A DNA stretch of 64,000 bases from Arcobacter defluvii (GTDB lineage Bacteria > Campylobacterota > Campylobacteria > Campylobacterales > Arcobacteraceae): contig NZ_CP053835.1 of assembly GCF_013201725.1 (NCBI RefSeq), positions 1,674,001 through 1,738,000 of the forward strand, read 5' to 3'. A program made the position numbers and the translations under genes. Numbering within the stretch: the stretch's first letter is position 1; each line of letters starts with the position of its first letter. The notes beneath the pieces were generated by a model that worked only from the letters and a program-made list of their open reading frames with translations, was not told the DNA's origin and searched no databases. Shown one piece after another: positions 41,273-51,033 of the stretch.

Positions 41273-43945
41273 ATGTCACAGTTAAATTTAGAAGATATTA
41301 ATCCATTAGAAACACAAGAATGGATGGAGGCTTTAGATGCAATTATTGAAGAAGAAGGAGTAGAAAGAGCTCATTTCTTGCTAGAAAAATTAATTGATAA
41401 ATCTAGAAGAAGTGGAGCTCACTTACCATATAGTGCTACAACAGCTTATATAAATTCAATTTCATTAAATGAAGAGCCAAAAATGCCAGCTAATATGGAT
41501 ATTGAAAGAAAAATCAGATCTATTATTAGATGGAATGCTCAAATTATGGTTCAAAGAGCATCAAAAAAAGGTTTAGAACTTGGAGGACATATAGCGTCTT
41601 TTCAATCTTCTGCTACATTATATGATGTTGGGTTTAATCACTTTTTTAAAGCACCAAATGAAAAAGATGGTGGAGATTTGATATTTTTCCAAGGACACAT
41701 AAGCCCTGGTATTTATGCTAGAAGTTTTGTTGAAGGAAGAATTACTCAAGATCAAATGGATAATTTTAGACAAGAGGCGTTTAATGATGGATTATCTTCA
41801 TATCCACATCCTAAATTAATGCCTTCATATTGGCAATTTCCAACTGTTTCTATGGGGCTTGGACCTTTACAAGCAATCTATCAAGCAAGATTTTTAAAAT
41901 ATCTTACTAATAGAGGGATAAAAGATTGTTCTGCTCAAAAAGTATATTGTTTTATGGGAGATGGTGAGTGTGATGAACCTGAATCACTTGGAGCGATTGG
42001 ACTTGCTGGAAGAGAAGGTTTAGATAACTTAATCTTTGTTATAAATTGTAACTTACAAAGACTTGATGGACCAGTAAGGGGAAATGGAAAAATTATCCAA
42101 GAACTTGAAGGTGAATTTAGAGGTGCTGGATGGGAAGTTCTAAAAGTTATTTGGGGAAGTTTATGGGATCCACTTTTAGCTAAAGATAAATCAGGAAAAC
42201 TTCTTGAACTTATGGAAAAAACAGTTGATGGTGAATACCAAAACTTTAAACAAAAAGGTGGAGCTTATACAAGAGAAAATTTCTTTAATAAATATCCAGA
42301 AACAGCGAAACTTGTAGAAAATATGAGTGACCATGAAATTTGGAAATTAAATAGAGGAGGACATGATCCTGTTAAAGTTTATGCTGCATTTAAAAAAGCA
42401 AATGAAACAGTAGGACGACCAACTGTAATCTTAGCTAAAACTGTAAAAGGTTATGGAATGGGAGCTGCAGCTGAGGGTATGAATATTGCTCACCAAGTAA
42501 AAAAAGTAGATACAGCTAACTTAATTCAATTTAGAGATAGATTTAATCTTCCAATATCTGATGAAGAAGTTGAATCATATTCATATTATAGACCAGCTGA
42601 AGATTCAGCAGAATTTAAATACATGCAAGAAAGAAGATCAAATCTTGGAGGATATGTACCTCAAAGAAGAGAAAAATTCTCTCAAAATCTACAGATTCCT
42701 GAATTAAGCGCATTTTCTGCAATTACAGATGGTAGTGGAGATAGAGAAATTTCAACAACTATGGCATTTGTAAGAGTATTAAATGTTTTAGTTAAAGATA
42801 AAAATATTGGTAAAAAAATTGTTCCTATTGTACCTGATGAAGCTAGAACTTTTGGTATGGAAGGTATGTTTAGACAAGTTGGTATTTATTCTTCTGTTGG
42901 ACAAAAATATATCCCTCAAGATAAAGACCAAGTTGCATTTTATAAAGAAGATATTAAAGGACAAGTTTTACAAGAAGGAATTAATGAACTTGGAGCTATG
43001 AGTTCATGGATTGCTGCTGCTACTTCATATTCTGTAAATGATTGTCCAATGATTCCATTTTATATTTTCTACTCAATGTTTGGATTCCAAAGAACAGCAG
43101 ATTTATGTTATGCAGCAGGTGATCAAAAATCAAGAGGTTTCTTAATTGGAGGAACAAGTGGTAGAACAACTTTAAATGGTGAAGGGTTACAGCACGAAGA
43201 TGGACATTCTCATATCTTAGCAAATACTATTCCAAATTGTGTTACTTATGACCCAACTTATGGGTATGAAGTTGCCGTTATTGTTCAAGATGGTATGAAT
43301 AGAATGTATGGAGAAAATCAAGAAGATGTTTTCTACTATATTACAACTTTAAATGAAAACTATGTACAACCAGCTATGCCAGAAGGTGTAGAAGAAGGAA
43401 TTATCAAAGGTATTTATAAAGTTAAATCTTTAGAGGCAAAAAATAACTACAAAGTTAAATTACTTGGTTCGGGGTCAATCTTCCAAGAAGTTTTAAAAGC
43501 AGCAGATATTTTAGAAAAAGAGTATGGAATTTCAAGTGAAATTTACTCTGTAACTTCTTATAATGAACTTGCACGTGAAGCTCAAGATGTAGAGAGAAAT
43601 AATTTATTAAATTTAGATAAAGAAGCACAAACTTCTTATGTAAATCAAGTTTTAGGTAATGATAGTGAAAATATTATCATTAGTGCAACTGATTACATCA
43701 AAACTTATTCAGAGCAAATTGCTCCTTTTGTAAAAGGAAGTTTCAAAGCTTTAGGTACAGATGGATTTGGTAGAAGTGATAGTAGAGCAAATTTAAGAAG
43801 TTTCTTTGAAGTTGATACAAACTTTATTGTTTATACAACATTAGCACAACTTTCAATAAATGGAAAAATTGATAAAAAAGTTGCTATAGATGCTATGAAA
43901 AAATATGAGATTGATGCAAATAAAATCAATCCAAGAAATGCATAA
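41273..43945 (+). CDS. aceE: Pyruvate dehydrogenase E1, homodimeric
   Basis: This 890-residue protein matches the homodimeric E1 of gamma-proteobacterial type (E. coli AceE 887). It decarboxylates pyruvate with thiamine diphosphate and passes the acetyl group to lipoate on E2. The ThDP-binding motif begins GDGECDEPESLGAIG, with the closing segment NLIFVINCNLQRLDGP (about residues 235-274). The start ATG has AAAGGAG seven bases upstream. It is the first gene of aceE-aceF-lpdA with 10-base gaps. Many relatives use pyruvate:ferredoxin oxidoreductase instead, so a complete dehydrogenase complex is a useful trait. Confidence 0.97.
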   Translation: MSQLNLEDINPLETQEWMEALDAIIEEEGVERAHFLLEKLIDKSRRSGAHLPYSATTAYINSISLNEEPKMPANMDIERKIRSIIRWNAQIMVQRASKKGLELGGHIASFQSSATLYDVGFNHFFKAPNEKDGGDLIFFQGHISPGIYARSFVEGRITQDQMDNFRQEAFNDGLSSYPHPKLMPSYWQFPTVSMGLGPLQAIYQARFLKYLTNRGIKDCSAQKVYCFMGDGECDEPESLGAIGLAGREGLDNLIFVINCNLQRLDGPVRGNGKIIQELEGEFRGAGWEVLKVIWGSLWDPLLAKDKSGKLLELMEKTVDGEYQNFKQKGGAYTRENFFNKYPETAKLVENMSDHEIWKLNRGGHDPVKVYAAFKKANETVGRPTVILAKTVKGYGMGAAAEGMNIAHQVKKVDTANLIQFRDRFNLPISDEEVESYSYYRPAEDSAEFKYMQERRSNLGGYVPQRREKFSQNLQIPELSAFSAITDGSGDREISTTMAFVRVLNVLVKDKNIGKKIVPIVPDEARTFGMEGMFRQVGIYSSVGQKYIPQDKDQVAFYKEDIKGQVLQEGINELGAMSSWIAAATSYSVNDCPMIPFYIFYSMFGFQRTADLCYAAGDQKSRGFLIGGTSGRTTLNGEGLQHEDGHSHILANTIPNCVTYDPTYGYEVAVIVQDGMNRMYGENQEDVFYYITTLNENYVQPAMPEGVEEGIIKGIYKVKSLEAKNNYKVKLLGSGSIFQEVLKAADILEKEYGISSEIYSVTSYNELAREAQDVERNNLLNLDKEAQTSYVNQVLGNDSENIIISATDYIKTYSEQIAPFVKGSFKALGTDGFGRSDSRANLRSFFEVDTNFIVYTTLAQLSINGKIDKKVAIDAMKKYEIDANKINPRNA

Positions 43946-43955
43946 GGAGTAAAAA

Positions 43956-45611
43956 ATGGCAAAAATTTATGATATTTTTATTCCTGATTTAGGTGCTGAT
44001 AAAGATGTTGATTTAATCGACATAATGGTCAAAGTGGGTGATATTGTTGAAGTTGAAGATGGTTTAATCACACTTGAAACTGAAAAAGCTTCTATGGATG
44101 TTCCTACAACTCATGCTGGAATTATTAAAGAAATTTTAGTAAAAGTTGGAGATAAAGTAAATAGTGGTGATTTAATTGCTAGAGTTGAAGCGCAAGATGA
44201 TTCAAGTGCTGATGAGCAAAAAGAAGAAATTGCGACACCTATAAAAGTTGAAGAATCAAAAGAAGAAGTTGTTGCTGTTCAAACTCCAACTCAATTTGTA
44301 AAAGAGCAATCTATTCAATCAGTTGTTGAAGAAGTAAGAGTTCCTGATTTAGGTGCTGATAAAGATGTTGATTTAATCGATGTTATGGTTAAAGTTGGCG
44401 ATATTGTTGAAGCTGACCATGGTCTAATCACACTTGAAACAGAAAAAGCATCTATGGATGTTCCTGCTCCTTTTGGTGGAGAAATAATAGAACTATTTGT
44501 ACAAGTAGGTCAAAAAATAAACAGTGGTGATTTGATTGCAAAAATGATTAAAACTGTAGTTATAGAAAACAAAGTTCCAACACCAGCATTTCAAACACAA
44601 ACAACTCCCACAAAAGTAGAAAAAATAGTAAATTCTACTCCAACACTTCAAGAAGTAGCAGCAATTAGTATAGAAAAAGAAGATAGTAAGGTTCTTACTA
44701 AAAAAGCTACAAAAGTTTATGCAAGTCCAAGTGTAAGAAAAATAGCAAGAGAATTTGGTGTTGATTTAGGATTTGTAAAAGGAAGTGGTGAAAAAGGAAG
44801 AATCTTAAAAGAAGATATAAAAGCTTATGTAAAAGAGCAATTAAATAAACCTGCAACTGCTTCAAATATTGGTTTTGGATTTAACTTACCTGAATCAAAA
44901 GAGATAGATTTCTCTGTATTTGGTAAAGTTGAAAGAGTTGAACTGAGTCGTGTTCAAAAAGTTTCTGGACCATTTTTACATAAAAACTATTTATCTATGC
45001 CTCACGTTACACAATTTGATGAAGCTGATATTACTGAACTTGAAGAGTTTAGAAAATCACAAAATAGTATTGCAGTAGATTTCAAACTATCTCCTTTAGT
45101 ATTTATTATAAAAGCTGTTACTAAAGCTTTACAAATTCATCCAAAATTCAACGCAAGTTTAAGTAATGATGGACAAGAGTTAATTATGAAAAAATACTTT
45201 AATATTGGAGTTGCTGTTGATACGCCAAATGGTTTATTAGTTCCAGTAATCAAAGATGTTGATAAAAAAGGTTTCAAAGATATTGCTATTGAATTAGCTG
45301 AACTCTCACAAAAAGCAAGAGATGGAAAATTAACAAGTGCAGATATGAGTGGTGGTTGCTTCACCATTTCAAGCCTTGGTGGAATTGGTGGAACATATTT
45401 CACTCCAATTATAAATGCTCCTGAAGTTGCAATTTTAGGTGTTTCAAAATCTTCTATTAAACCTGTATTTGATGGTAAAGAATTTAAACCAAAATTGATT
45501 TTACCATTAAGTTTATCTTATGACCACAAAGTAATTGATGGTGCAGATGGTGCTAGATTTACTACAACTTTATCACAGCTTTTAAGTGATATTAGATTAC
45601 TAAGCTTATAA
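43956..45611 (+). CDS. aceF: Dihydrolipoyl acetyltransferase (PDH E2)
   Basis: This 551-residue E2 has two lipoyl domains (about residues 3-78 and 127-198) with acceptor lysines K44 and K164, each in [11 protein letters not shown] peripheral-subunit-binding domain follows (about 255-292, [16 protein letters not shown]) after an acidic/proline-threonine linker. The catalytic acetyltransferase domain (about 320-551) has [11 protein letters not shown] near the end. The lipoyl domains are near-identical at the DNA level over stretches, exactly 360 bases apart. E2 forms the core of the complex and is lipoylated by the divergent lplA/lipA products. Confidence 0.97.
   Translation: MAKIYDIFIPDLGADKDVDLIDIMVKVGDIVEVEDGLITLETEKASMDVPTTHAGIIKEILVKVGDKVNSGDLIARVEAQDDSSADEQKEEIATPIKVEESKEEVVAVQTPTQFVKEQSIQSVVEEVRVPDLGADKDVDLIDVMVKVGDIVEADHGLITLETEKASMDVPAPFGGEIIELFVQVGQKINSGDLIAKMIKTVVIENKVPTPAFQTQTTPTKVEKIVNSTPTLQEVAAISIEKEDSKVLTKKATKVYASPSVRKIAREFGVDLGFVKGSGEKGRILKEDIKAYVKEQLNKPATASNIGFGFNLPESKEIDFSVFGKVERVELSRVQKVSGPFLHKNYLSMPHVTQFDEADITELEEFRKSQNSIAVDFKLSPLVFIIKAVTKALQIHPKFNASLSNDGQELIMKKYFNIGVAVDTPNGLLVPVIKDVDKKGFKDIAIELAELSQKARDGKLTSADMSGGCFTISSLGGIGGTYFTPIINAPEVAILGVSKSSIKPVFDGKEFKPKLILPLSLSYDHKVIDGADGARFTTTLSQLLSDIRLLSL
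43981..44020 (+). repeat. Exact 40-base repeat in lipoyl domain 1 (partner 44341-44380)
   Basis: Forty bases are identical to 44341-44380 at a fixed 360-base offset, and similarity continues beyond. It marks a recent duplication or gene conversion of the lipoyl domain in aceF. Confidence 0.9.
44341..44380 (+). repeat. Exact 40-base repeat in lipoyl domain 2 (partner 43981-44020)
   Basis: This is the second member of the 360-base-spaced pair in aceF. Unequal recombination between the two would delete or add one lipoyl domain in frame. Confidence 0.9.
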
Positions 45612-45620
45612 GGAGTTAAG

Positions 45621-47054
45621 ATGACAGAAATAAAAACTCAAGTTTTAGTAATCGGAGCAGGTCCTGGAGGTTATTCAGCTGCTTTTAGATGTGCGGATTT
45701 AGGATTAGAAACAACTATAGTTGAGAGATACTCAACTTTAGGTGGAGTTTGTTTAAATGTTGGTTGTATTCCATCAAAAGCTTTACTTCATGTTGCAAAA
45801 GTTGTTGAAGAAGCAAAACATATAGAAAAAGCTGGTATTTTCTATGAAGAACCAAAAATTGATATAAAAAAGATTGCTGAATACAAAAGTGGAGTTGTAA
45901 AAAAACTTACTGGTGGATTAGACGCAATGGCTAAAATGAGAAAAGTAAACCATGTACAAGGTTATGCAACATTTTTAGATGAACATAGTGTTGAAGTTGC
46001 TCTTACAAACAGTGATGAAAAAACAAAAATCACTTTTGAGTATTGTATTATAGCTGCTGGTAGTCAAAGTTCAAAAATGTCATTTATTCCTCATGAAGAC
46101 CCAAGAATTTGGGATTCAACAGATGCACTTGAAGTAAAAGAAATACCAAAAAAACTTCTTATTCTTGGTGGTGGAATCATAGGTTTAGAGATGGGTACAG
46201 TTTACTCAACTTTAGGAAGTCAAGTTGATGTTGCAATTCGAGGAGAGCAACTTATGACTGGAACTGATGCTGATATAATCAAACTTTATACAAAAGCAAA
46301 TAGTAACAGATTTAACATCATGTCAAAAACTCAAACTCAAAGTATTATTCCTAAAAATGAAGGAGTTTATGTAGAGTTCAAAGGTGAAAATGCACCCAAA
46401 GAAGGTATTTTATATGATGCTGTTTTAGTTGCTCTTGGAAGAAGTGCAAATGGAAATAAACTTGGACTTGAAAATACAAATGTAGAAGTAAATGAACAAG
46501 GATTAATCAAAGTTGATAATCAACTACGAACAAAAGTAAATCATATCTTTGCTATTGGAGATATCATCGGTCAACCAATGCTTGCACACAAAGCTGTACA
46601 TGAAGGTCATGTAGCTGCTGAAGTTATTGCAGGGCATAAAGTATTCTTTGAACCAAAACAAATTCCATCTATTGCATATACATTCCCTGAAATTGCATGG
46701 GCTGGTATGACTGAAACTGAAGCTAAAAAAGCTGGTATCAACTATGAAGTTTCAACTTTCCCTTGGAGTGCAAGTGGTAGAGCATTAGCTAGTGATGTTT
46801 CAAATACAGGTATGACTAAACTAATTTTTGATAAAGATACACATCAACTAATTGGTGGTGCACTTGTAGGAGAAAATGCAGGAGAACTTCTTGGAGAAAT
46901 CTCTTTAGCACTTGAAATGGATTGTGATGCAGAAGATATAGCTCTTACAATTCACGCTCACCCTACCCTTCACGAGTCTATTGGTATGGCTGCTGAGATT
47001 TTTGATGGAACAATCACAGATTTACCAAACGCAAAAGCTGTAAAGAGAAAATAA
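45621..47054 (+). CDS. lpdA: Dihydrolipoyl dehydrogenase (E3)
   Basis: This 477-residue flavoprotein re-oxidises dihydrolipoate with NAD. The FAD-binding fingerprint is VIGAGPGGYSAAF (residues 10-22). The redox disulfide is C44-x4-C49 in GGVCLNVGCIPSKAL. The NAD fold LILGGGIIGLEMG lies in the middle, and the C-terminal HAHPTLHESIG holds the catalytic His-Glu pair. It is last in the pdh operon and ends in a hairpin overlapping its stop codon. Confidence 0.97.
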   Translation: MTEIKTQVLVIGAGPGGYSAAFRCADLGLETTIVERYSTLGGVCLNVGCIPSKALLHVAKVVEEAKHIEKAGIFYEEPKIDIKKIAEYKSGVVKKLTGGLDAMAKMRKVNHVQGYATFLDEHSVEVALTNSDEKTKITFEYCIIAAGSQSSKMSFIPHEDPRIWDSTDALEVKEIPKKLLILGGGIIGLEMGTVYSTLGSQVDVAIRGEQLMTGTDADIIKLYTKANSNRFNIMSKTQTQSIIPKNEGVYVEFKGENAPKEGILYDAVLVALGRSANGNKLGLENTNVEVNEQGLIKVDNQLRTKVNHIFAIGDIIGQPMLAHKAVHEGHVAAEVIAGHKVFFEPKQIPSIAYTFPEIAWAGMTETEAKKAGINYEVSTFPWSASGRALASDVSNTGMTKLIFDKDTHQLIGGALVGENAGELLGEISLALEMDCDAEDIALTIHAHPTLHESIGMAAEIFDGTITDLPNAKAVKRK

Positions 47055-47065
47055 TTTCTCTTTAC
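47040..47065. terminator. Hairpin at the end of the pdh operon
   Basis: An 11-bp stem (GTAAAGAGAAA and complement, loop ATAA) overlaps the lpdA stop and precedes the convergent ABC-F gene stop. The T run is weak. Confidence 0.65.
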
Positions 47066-47080
47066 AAATTTTAAAATTAT

Positions 47081-48562
47081 TTAAATCTTTATATAAAATT
47101 CAAAAGGTGTTTTTTTTAAAATATTCCAAGTTTTTGTTTGAATACGTTCAATGAAGAATTTATCATGACTGATAAATAAAACTGTACCTTTATATTTTTC
47201 TAAAGCTTCTTGAAAAGAGATAATAGAATCAATATCCATATGATTTGTTGGCTCATCTAATATCATAAAATCAATATTTTCAAGTAATGCTTTTGCAAAT
47301 AGTAATTTTTTTAGTTCACCAGAACTTGGTGTTTGATTGTTTAAAAGATTCTTAGGATTAGAAGATAATCTTGTAACTAAAGTAAATATCTCTCCTTTTT
47401 TTTCATCTGATAGATTACTAATATTTTCAAATAATTCTTTCTCATTTTTTGCATCAATTTCTTGAGGAAGGAAAAATATATCTTCTTGATTAAGATGCGA
47501 AATCAAATAGTTTATAAAAGAACTTTTACCGACACCATTATCTCCTAAAAGAGCAATTTTATCACCTTTATTTATAAAAATATCAGGGAAAAATAAAGTT
47601 TTTTCATCAGATAATTTTATACTATTTGATTTTAAAGAAAAAGGTAATAAATTATGTTTTTTTGATGAACTTTCTATAATAATTCCTTTTTTATATTCTT
47701 TATTCAAAATAATCTTTTGAGAATTTAATTGTTCTAATTTTGTATTAAAGATATCTACTTTTTTTGAGTCATTTTTATCTTTTCCTGTAAGTTTTGCTAA
47801 ATTTATTTTTTCTTTACTACTTTTATCTTTTTTATCAATATTCTTTTTTGAAAATTTTGATTTACTTTGAGATACTTTTTCTTTTTGAGTTTGGATTGTT
47901 TTTTGTAAAGATAAGATTTTTTGATTTTGTTTATCAAACTCTTTTTTTAAACTATTTTGTTCTTTCTCAAATTCTAAAGTTGCATTTGAATAAGAAGTAT
48001 TATATTTATAGAAATTTTTATTTTTAATGATAACAGTATTTGTACAAAGAGAATCTAATATTTCTCTATCATGACTTACAATAATACCTATTTTATCAAA
48101 TTTTTTAAGAGCGATTATCACTATTTTTTTTGTTAATAAATCTAAATGATTTGTAGGTTCATCCAAAAGTAAAATATCTGTTTCACTATAAAGTGCAATA
48201 GCGATTTGTATTCTTTTTTTTTCTCCATAACTTAAACTTTCCCATCTATAAAGCCATTCATCTTCTATGGATAATAACTCTTTAAGTTTGTATTTTTTAC
48301 TACTATAATCATCTCTAAATTCTTCAAATTTATCGGGTAAAGAATCCATTTTTTGATTACAATAATAAAATAAATCATTGCCGATTATTATTCCAAAATG
48401 AGGTTTCAATTTTTTTGAGATTAGTTTTAAAAGTGTTGTTTTCCCTGAACCATTTGTTCCTATTATTCCAGTCCAGCCATTTGTAAAACTAAGATTTAAA
48501 TTTGTGAAAATATCTATATCTTGATATTTAAATGTAAGATTATTTATTTGTAAATGTTGCAT
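47081..48562 (-). CDS. Second ABC-F family ATPase
   Basis: This 493-residue protein has two ABC domains and no membrane segment. Domain 1 has Walker A GTNGSGKTT, signature LSYGEKKR and DEPTNHLD. Domain 2 has GDNGVGKSS, SSGELKK and DEPTNHMD. The linker is long and very lysine-rich (about residues 195-275). It is shorter and more divergent than YbiT, and its linker resembles that of antibiotic-resistance ABC-F proteins that protect the ribosome. This is a guess from layout only, with no specific subfamily claimed. Confidence 0.8.
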   Translation of the reverse strand: MQHLQINNLTFKYQDIDIFTNLNLSFTNGWTGIIGTNGSGKTTLLKLISKKLKPHFGIIIGNDLFYYCNQKMDSLPDKFEEFRDDYSSKKYKLKELLSIEDEWLYRWESLSYGEKKRIQIAIALYSETDILLLDEPTNHLDLLTKKIVIIALKKFDKIGIIVSHDREILDSLCTNTVIIKNKNFYKYNTSYSNATLEFEKEQNSLKKEFDKQNQKILSLQKTIQTQKEKVSQSKSKFSKKNIDKKDKSSKEKINLAKLTGKDKNDSKKVDIFNTKLEQLNSQKIILNKEYKKGIIIESSSKKHNLLPFSLKSNSIKLSDEKTLFFPDIFINKGDKIALLGDNGVGKSSFINYLISHLNQEDIFFLPQEIDAKNEKELFENISNLSDEKKGEIFTLVTRLSSNPKNLLNNQTPSSGELKKLLFAKALLENIDFMILDEPTNHMDIDSIISFQEALEKYKGTVLFISHDKFFIERIQTKTWNILKKTPFEFYIKI

Positions 48563-48668
48563 AAAATTCCTTGATTCATTGCTATTTGAGTATCAAGGAT
48601 AATTGTAGTTTTTAGATTTTATCCTTGAATTTAAAATAAAATATTCATTGTTCTTTCCTTTTTTAAAT

Positions 48669-49778
48669 TTATTTTTTTTCGTATTCACAAATACGATTTC
48701 TTCCATCTTTTTTTGCTTTATACAAAGCTTCATCTGCATTTTTAAATAAATCTGTGTAACTATCTATTTTTTGGGATAAATAACTAATTCCAAAACTAGA
48801 TGTAATTTTTATATTTTTTCGTTCATAAACAACTGTTTGTTCTTCTATAGTTTTACAAAATCTATCAACTATTTTTAAAACATTTTCTTTATTTGTATTT
48901 GTAAAAATAATACAAAACTCTTCTCCACCAATTCTACCTACCAAATCAGTTTGTCTAAAATTTTCATTTGCTAATTTTGCAATCATTTGAAGCACTTTAT
49001 CACCAGCATCATGCCCAAAAGTATCATTTACTTTTTTGAAAAAATCAATATCAAAAATCACTAAAGATAAAAAACTTTTATCCTCTTTTGCTGTTTTAAA
49101 AATCAAATCCATTTGTTCATCTATAAATCTACGGTTATAAAGTCCTGTTAAAGCATCGACATTTGCCAGTTGCTTAAACTTTTTATTCATTCTTGAAATA
49201 TTTATAAGTTGTTTATCACTTTCATGTGTAAAAACACCAAACATTACAATTGCTGTTGCAAAAATAAGAAAACTACTAAAATATGAAATTATACTTACAT
49301 ATTTCCCATCCAAAATTACAAGAGCAGGATTATAAAAAAACCAAATTTCTAAAAATATCCACAAAGGTATTCCTGCAAATGTAAATATCCATTTTTTCTT
49401 TCCTATTTCATCTCTAAAAAAAATCAAAGACATCCCTACACCTGGAACTAAATAGTACTGAAAATAGAACTCTTTACCAAAAACAATAGCTAAAAAACAA
49501 ATAGAAATATATGCAAATATCAAAAATGCTATTCGAGAAGCAATATATCTCTTTTTATAATTTAAATAATATGGAAGTAACATAACAAAACTTACAAATA
49601 AAAGCACGATAGATAAATAGTGAGTTTTATTTATGAAAAAATCAATTATAATCATATTTAAAATAAAAATAAAATTCACCAAAGAGATAATATTTACAAG
49701 TTTTATTTTTCCAGCTAACCAAGAATCAGTTTCTTGGTTTATACCTATTTCAATAACTTTTTTTATGGATTGATTCAT
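48669..49778 (-). CDS. Membrane diguanylate cyclase
   Basis: This 369-residue protein starts with about six membrane helices (residues 25-190) and no large periplasmic part. A C-terminal GGDEF domain (about 205-369) has an intact GRIGGEEFCIIF motif and the DALTGLYNRRF start typical of the family. It probably makes cyclic di-GMP in response to a membrane signal. It is the last gene of a minus-strand run, 16 bases after the GyrI-like gene. Four GGDEF proteins and one HD-GYP protein are encoded in this window. Confidence 0.9.
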   Translation of the reverse strand: MNQSIKKVIEIGINQETDSWLAGKIKLVNIISLVNFIFILNMIIIDFFINKTHYLSIVLLFVSFVMLLPYYLNYKKRYIASRIAFLIFAYISICFLAIVFGKEFYFQYYLVPGVGMSLIFFRDEIGKKKWIFTFAGIPLWIFLEIWFFYNPALVILDGKYVSIISYFSSFLIFATAIVMFGVFTHESDKQLINISRMNKKFKQLANVDALTGLYNRRFIDEQMDLIFKTAKEDKSFLSLVIFDIDFFKKVNDTFGHDAGDKVLQMIAKLANENFRQTDLVGRIGGEEFCIIFTNTNKENVLKIVDRFCKTIEEQTVVYERKNIKITSSFGISYLSQKIDSYTDLFKNADEALYKAKKDGRNRICEYEKK

Positions 49779-49793
49779 TTTTTAACTAATTTT

Positions 49794-50240
49794 TTATTTT
49801 ATAGAAATATATATTTCTACTTCATCCTCTTTTGCATACTTTTCAAAATCATAATTATAAGCTCTTTCATATTCACACTCAGTTGAGTTAAAATAGTTCC
49901 ATACATCATGCCAAGCATCGATAACTACTTCTGGAAATTCACCTTTTTTTGAAAATACTAAATATCTATCTTTTTCTATTGTTATAGCATTTTTTGGTTT
50001 TGTAACTTCAACACCAATTGTATAATCATAATCAGAATTTACATCTTTTTCATACTTATTATAAACTCCATACATAGCTAAACTTTTTGATTTATTTAAA
50101 GTTTTTCCCTCTATGTTTTCATCTACATATCTTTGCCATAGTTGTGGTATTTGTGCAGTTGTTTCATCTAATTCTGTTACATTATTTGTTCTTATTGTAA
50201 TTCCTGCAACATAAAACTTTTCTAAATATTTTACTTTCAT
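49794..50240 (-). CDS. GyrI-like/effector-binding domain protein
   Basis: This 148-residue protein is a stand-alone GyrI-like (AraC effector-binding, SBMC) domain: VKYLEKFYVAGITIRTN at the start, then the central IPQLWQRYVDEN block. LAMYGVYNKYEKDVNSDYDYTIG and a late ERAYNYDFEKYAK segment follow, quoted in part. Such proteins bind small hydrophobic or cationic ligands and some inhibit gyrase. It has no DNA-binding domain. It lies just before the cyclase gene on the same strand, in a group of small ligand-binding proteins. Confidence 0.84.
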   Translation of the reverse strand: MKVKYLEKFYVAGITIRTNNVTELDETTAQIPQLWQRYVDENIEGKTLNKSKSLAMYGVYNKYEKDVNSDYDYTIGVEVTKPKNAITIEKDRYLVFSKKGEFPEVVIDAWHDVWNYFNSTECEYERAYNYDFEKYAKEDEVEIYISIK

Positions 50241-50338
50241 CTTTTCTCTTTATTATTTATTTTTGAAAAGATATATTACTATAATATTTTTTTATATTGG
50301 TTTTAGTTGCTTATATACTTTTTTAACTATTTATATTT

Positions 50339-50794
50339 CTATCTCCATTTTGGATCAAAAGTTACTCTTTCCCCATCGTCGGTTGTATATTCTTCTAGAG
50401 AATTTTCTCTTGATTGAACAACTAAATAAATCATTGTTTCATCTGAATCATTTCTAATACCTCTTATTCCATCTGGTGCTACACGAATAACAGAACCCTC
50501 TTTTATTTCAAAAGCTTTGCCATCTACTTGAAAATAACCCAAACCTTTTAAAATTATATATGTTTCTTCGTTTTTATGGTGGATATGAAAATAAGGTTGT
50601 TCAGTTTTAGGAGCTAAAGAATTAAAAGAAATTTCTGTACCTGTAGCGTTTGTTGGTTCTTTTAAATATACTTTACCTTCAATTTTTTGTTTATTAATTT
50701 GATGAATTAATGAATATTCCATCAATTCATCAAGATTTCCTAGATTTATCGCAGTGTAGTTTCTATCTTCTACTATTTTTTCAATTACTTTCAT
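50339..50794 (-). CDS. Cupin domain protein under TetR-type operators
   Basis: This 151-residue protein has a central cupin beta barrel. PYFHIHHKNEETYIILKGLGYF holds the first motif (H-x-H-x4-E), and GSVIRVAPDGIRGIRNDSDE holds the second, both quoted in part. The metal ligands H, H and E of motif 1 are present. Motif 2 has no histidine (VAPDGIRG), so metal binding may be altered. It has a promoter with two palindromes matching those of the TetR/AhpD-like pair. A role as a stress-response dioxygenase or isomerase is possible but unproven. Confidence 0.82.
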   Translation of the reverse strand: MKVIEKIVEDRNYTAINLGNLDELMEYSLIHQINKQKIEGKVYLKEPTNATGTEISFNSLAPKTEQPYFHIHHKNEETYIILKGLGYFQVDGKAFEIKEGSVIRVAPDGIRGIRNDSDETMIYLVVQSRENSLEEYTTDDGERVTFDPKWR

Positions 50795-50816
50795 TTTTTA
50801 TTCCTATATAAATTTC

Positions 50817-50866
50817 TTGACTAATTAGTCAAGAATATTATAGCGATTAGTTGACTTATTAGTCAA
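50817..50866. promoter_or_regulatory. Cupin gene promoter with two TetR-type palindromes
   Basis: TTGAC-N6-GTCAA palindromes lie at 50817-50832 and 50851-50866, again 34 bases apart. On the minus strand, -35 TTGACT (50861-50866) is inside the upstream palindrome and -10 TATAAT (50837-50842) lies between them with an 18-base spacer. The layout equals that at 37336-37385. Confidence 0.78.
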
Positions 50867-50870
50867 TTAG

Positions 50871-51020
50871 ATTTTATTGCTTTTTTATTATATATATTTT
50901 TATATCATCAATATTTATTTATTCAGATTTTGGATATTGTTTCGATATTTTAATATCAAACATCTTGCAAAAATTACTAAAGTTTTAGATGTTGATATTA
51001 AAAAGTTTTTTGAAGAATAA
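50871..51020 (+). pseudogene. Possible remnant of an XRE-type regulator (3' end)
   Basis: A stop-free stretch with no good start codon ends at a TAA at 51018. Its last ~20 codons read HLAKITKVLDVDIKKFFEE, like the end of an XRE/HTH_3 regulator (typical LxKIAKALDVxxxxFF). The helix-turn-helix itself is missing. The upstream half is AT-rich and may not be coding. It looks like a regulator truncated by deletion, but it is short and the match is by eye. Confidence 0.45.
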
Positions 51021-51033
51021 TGTGACTATAAAT

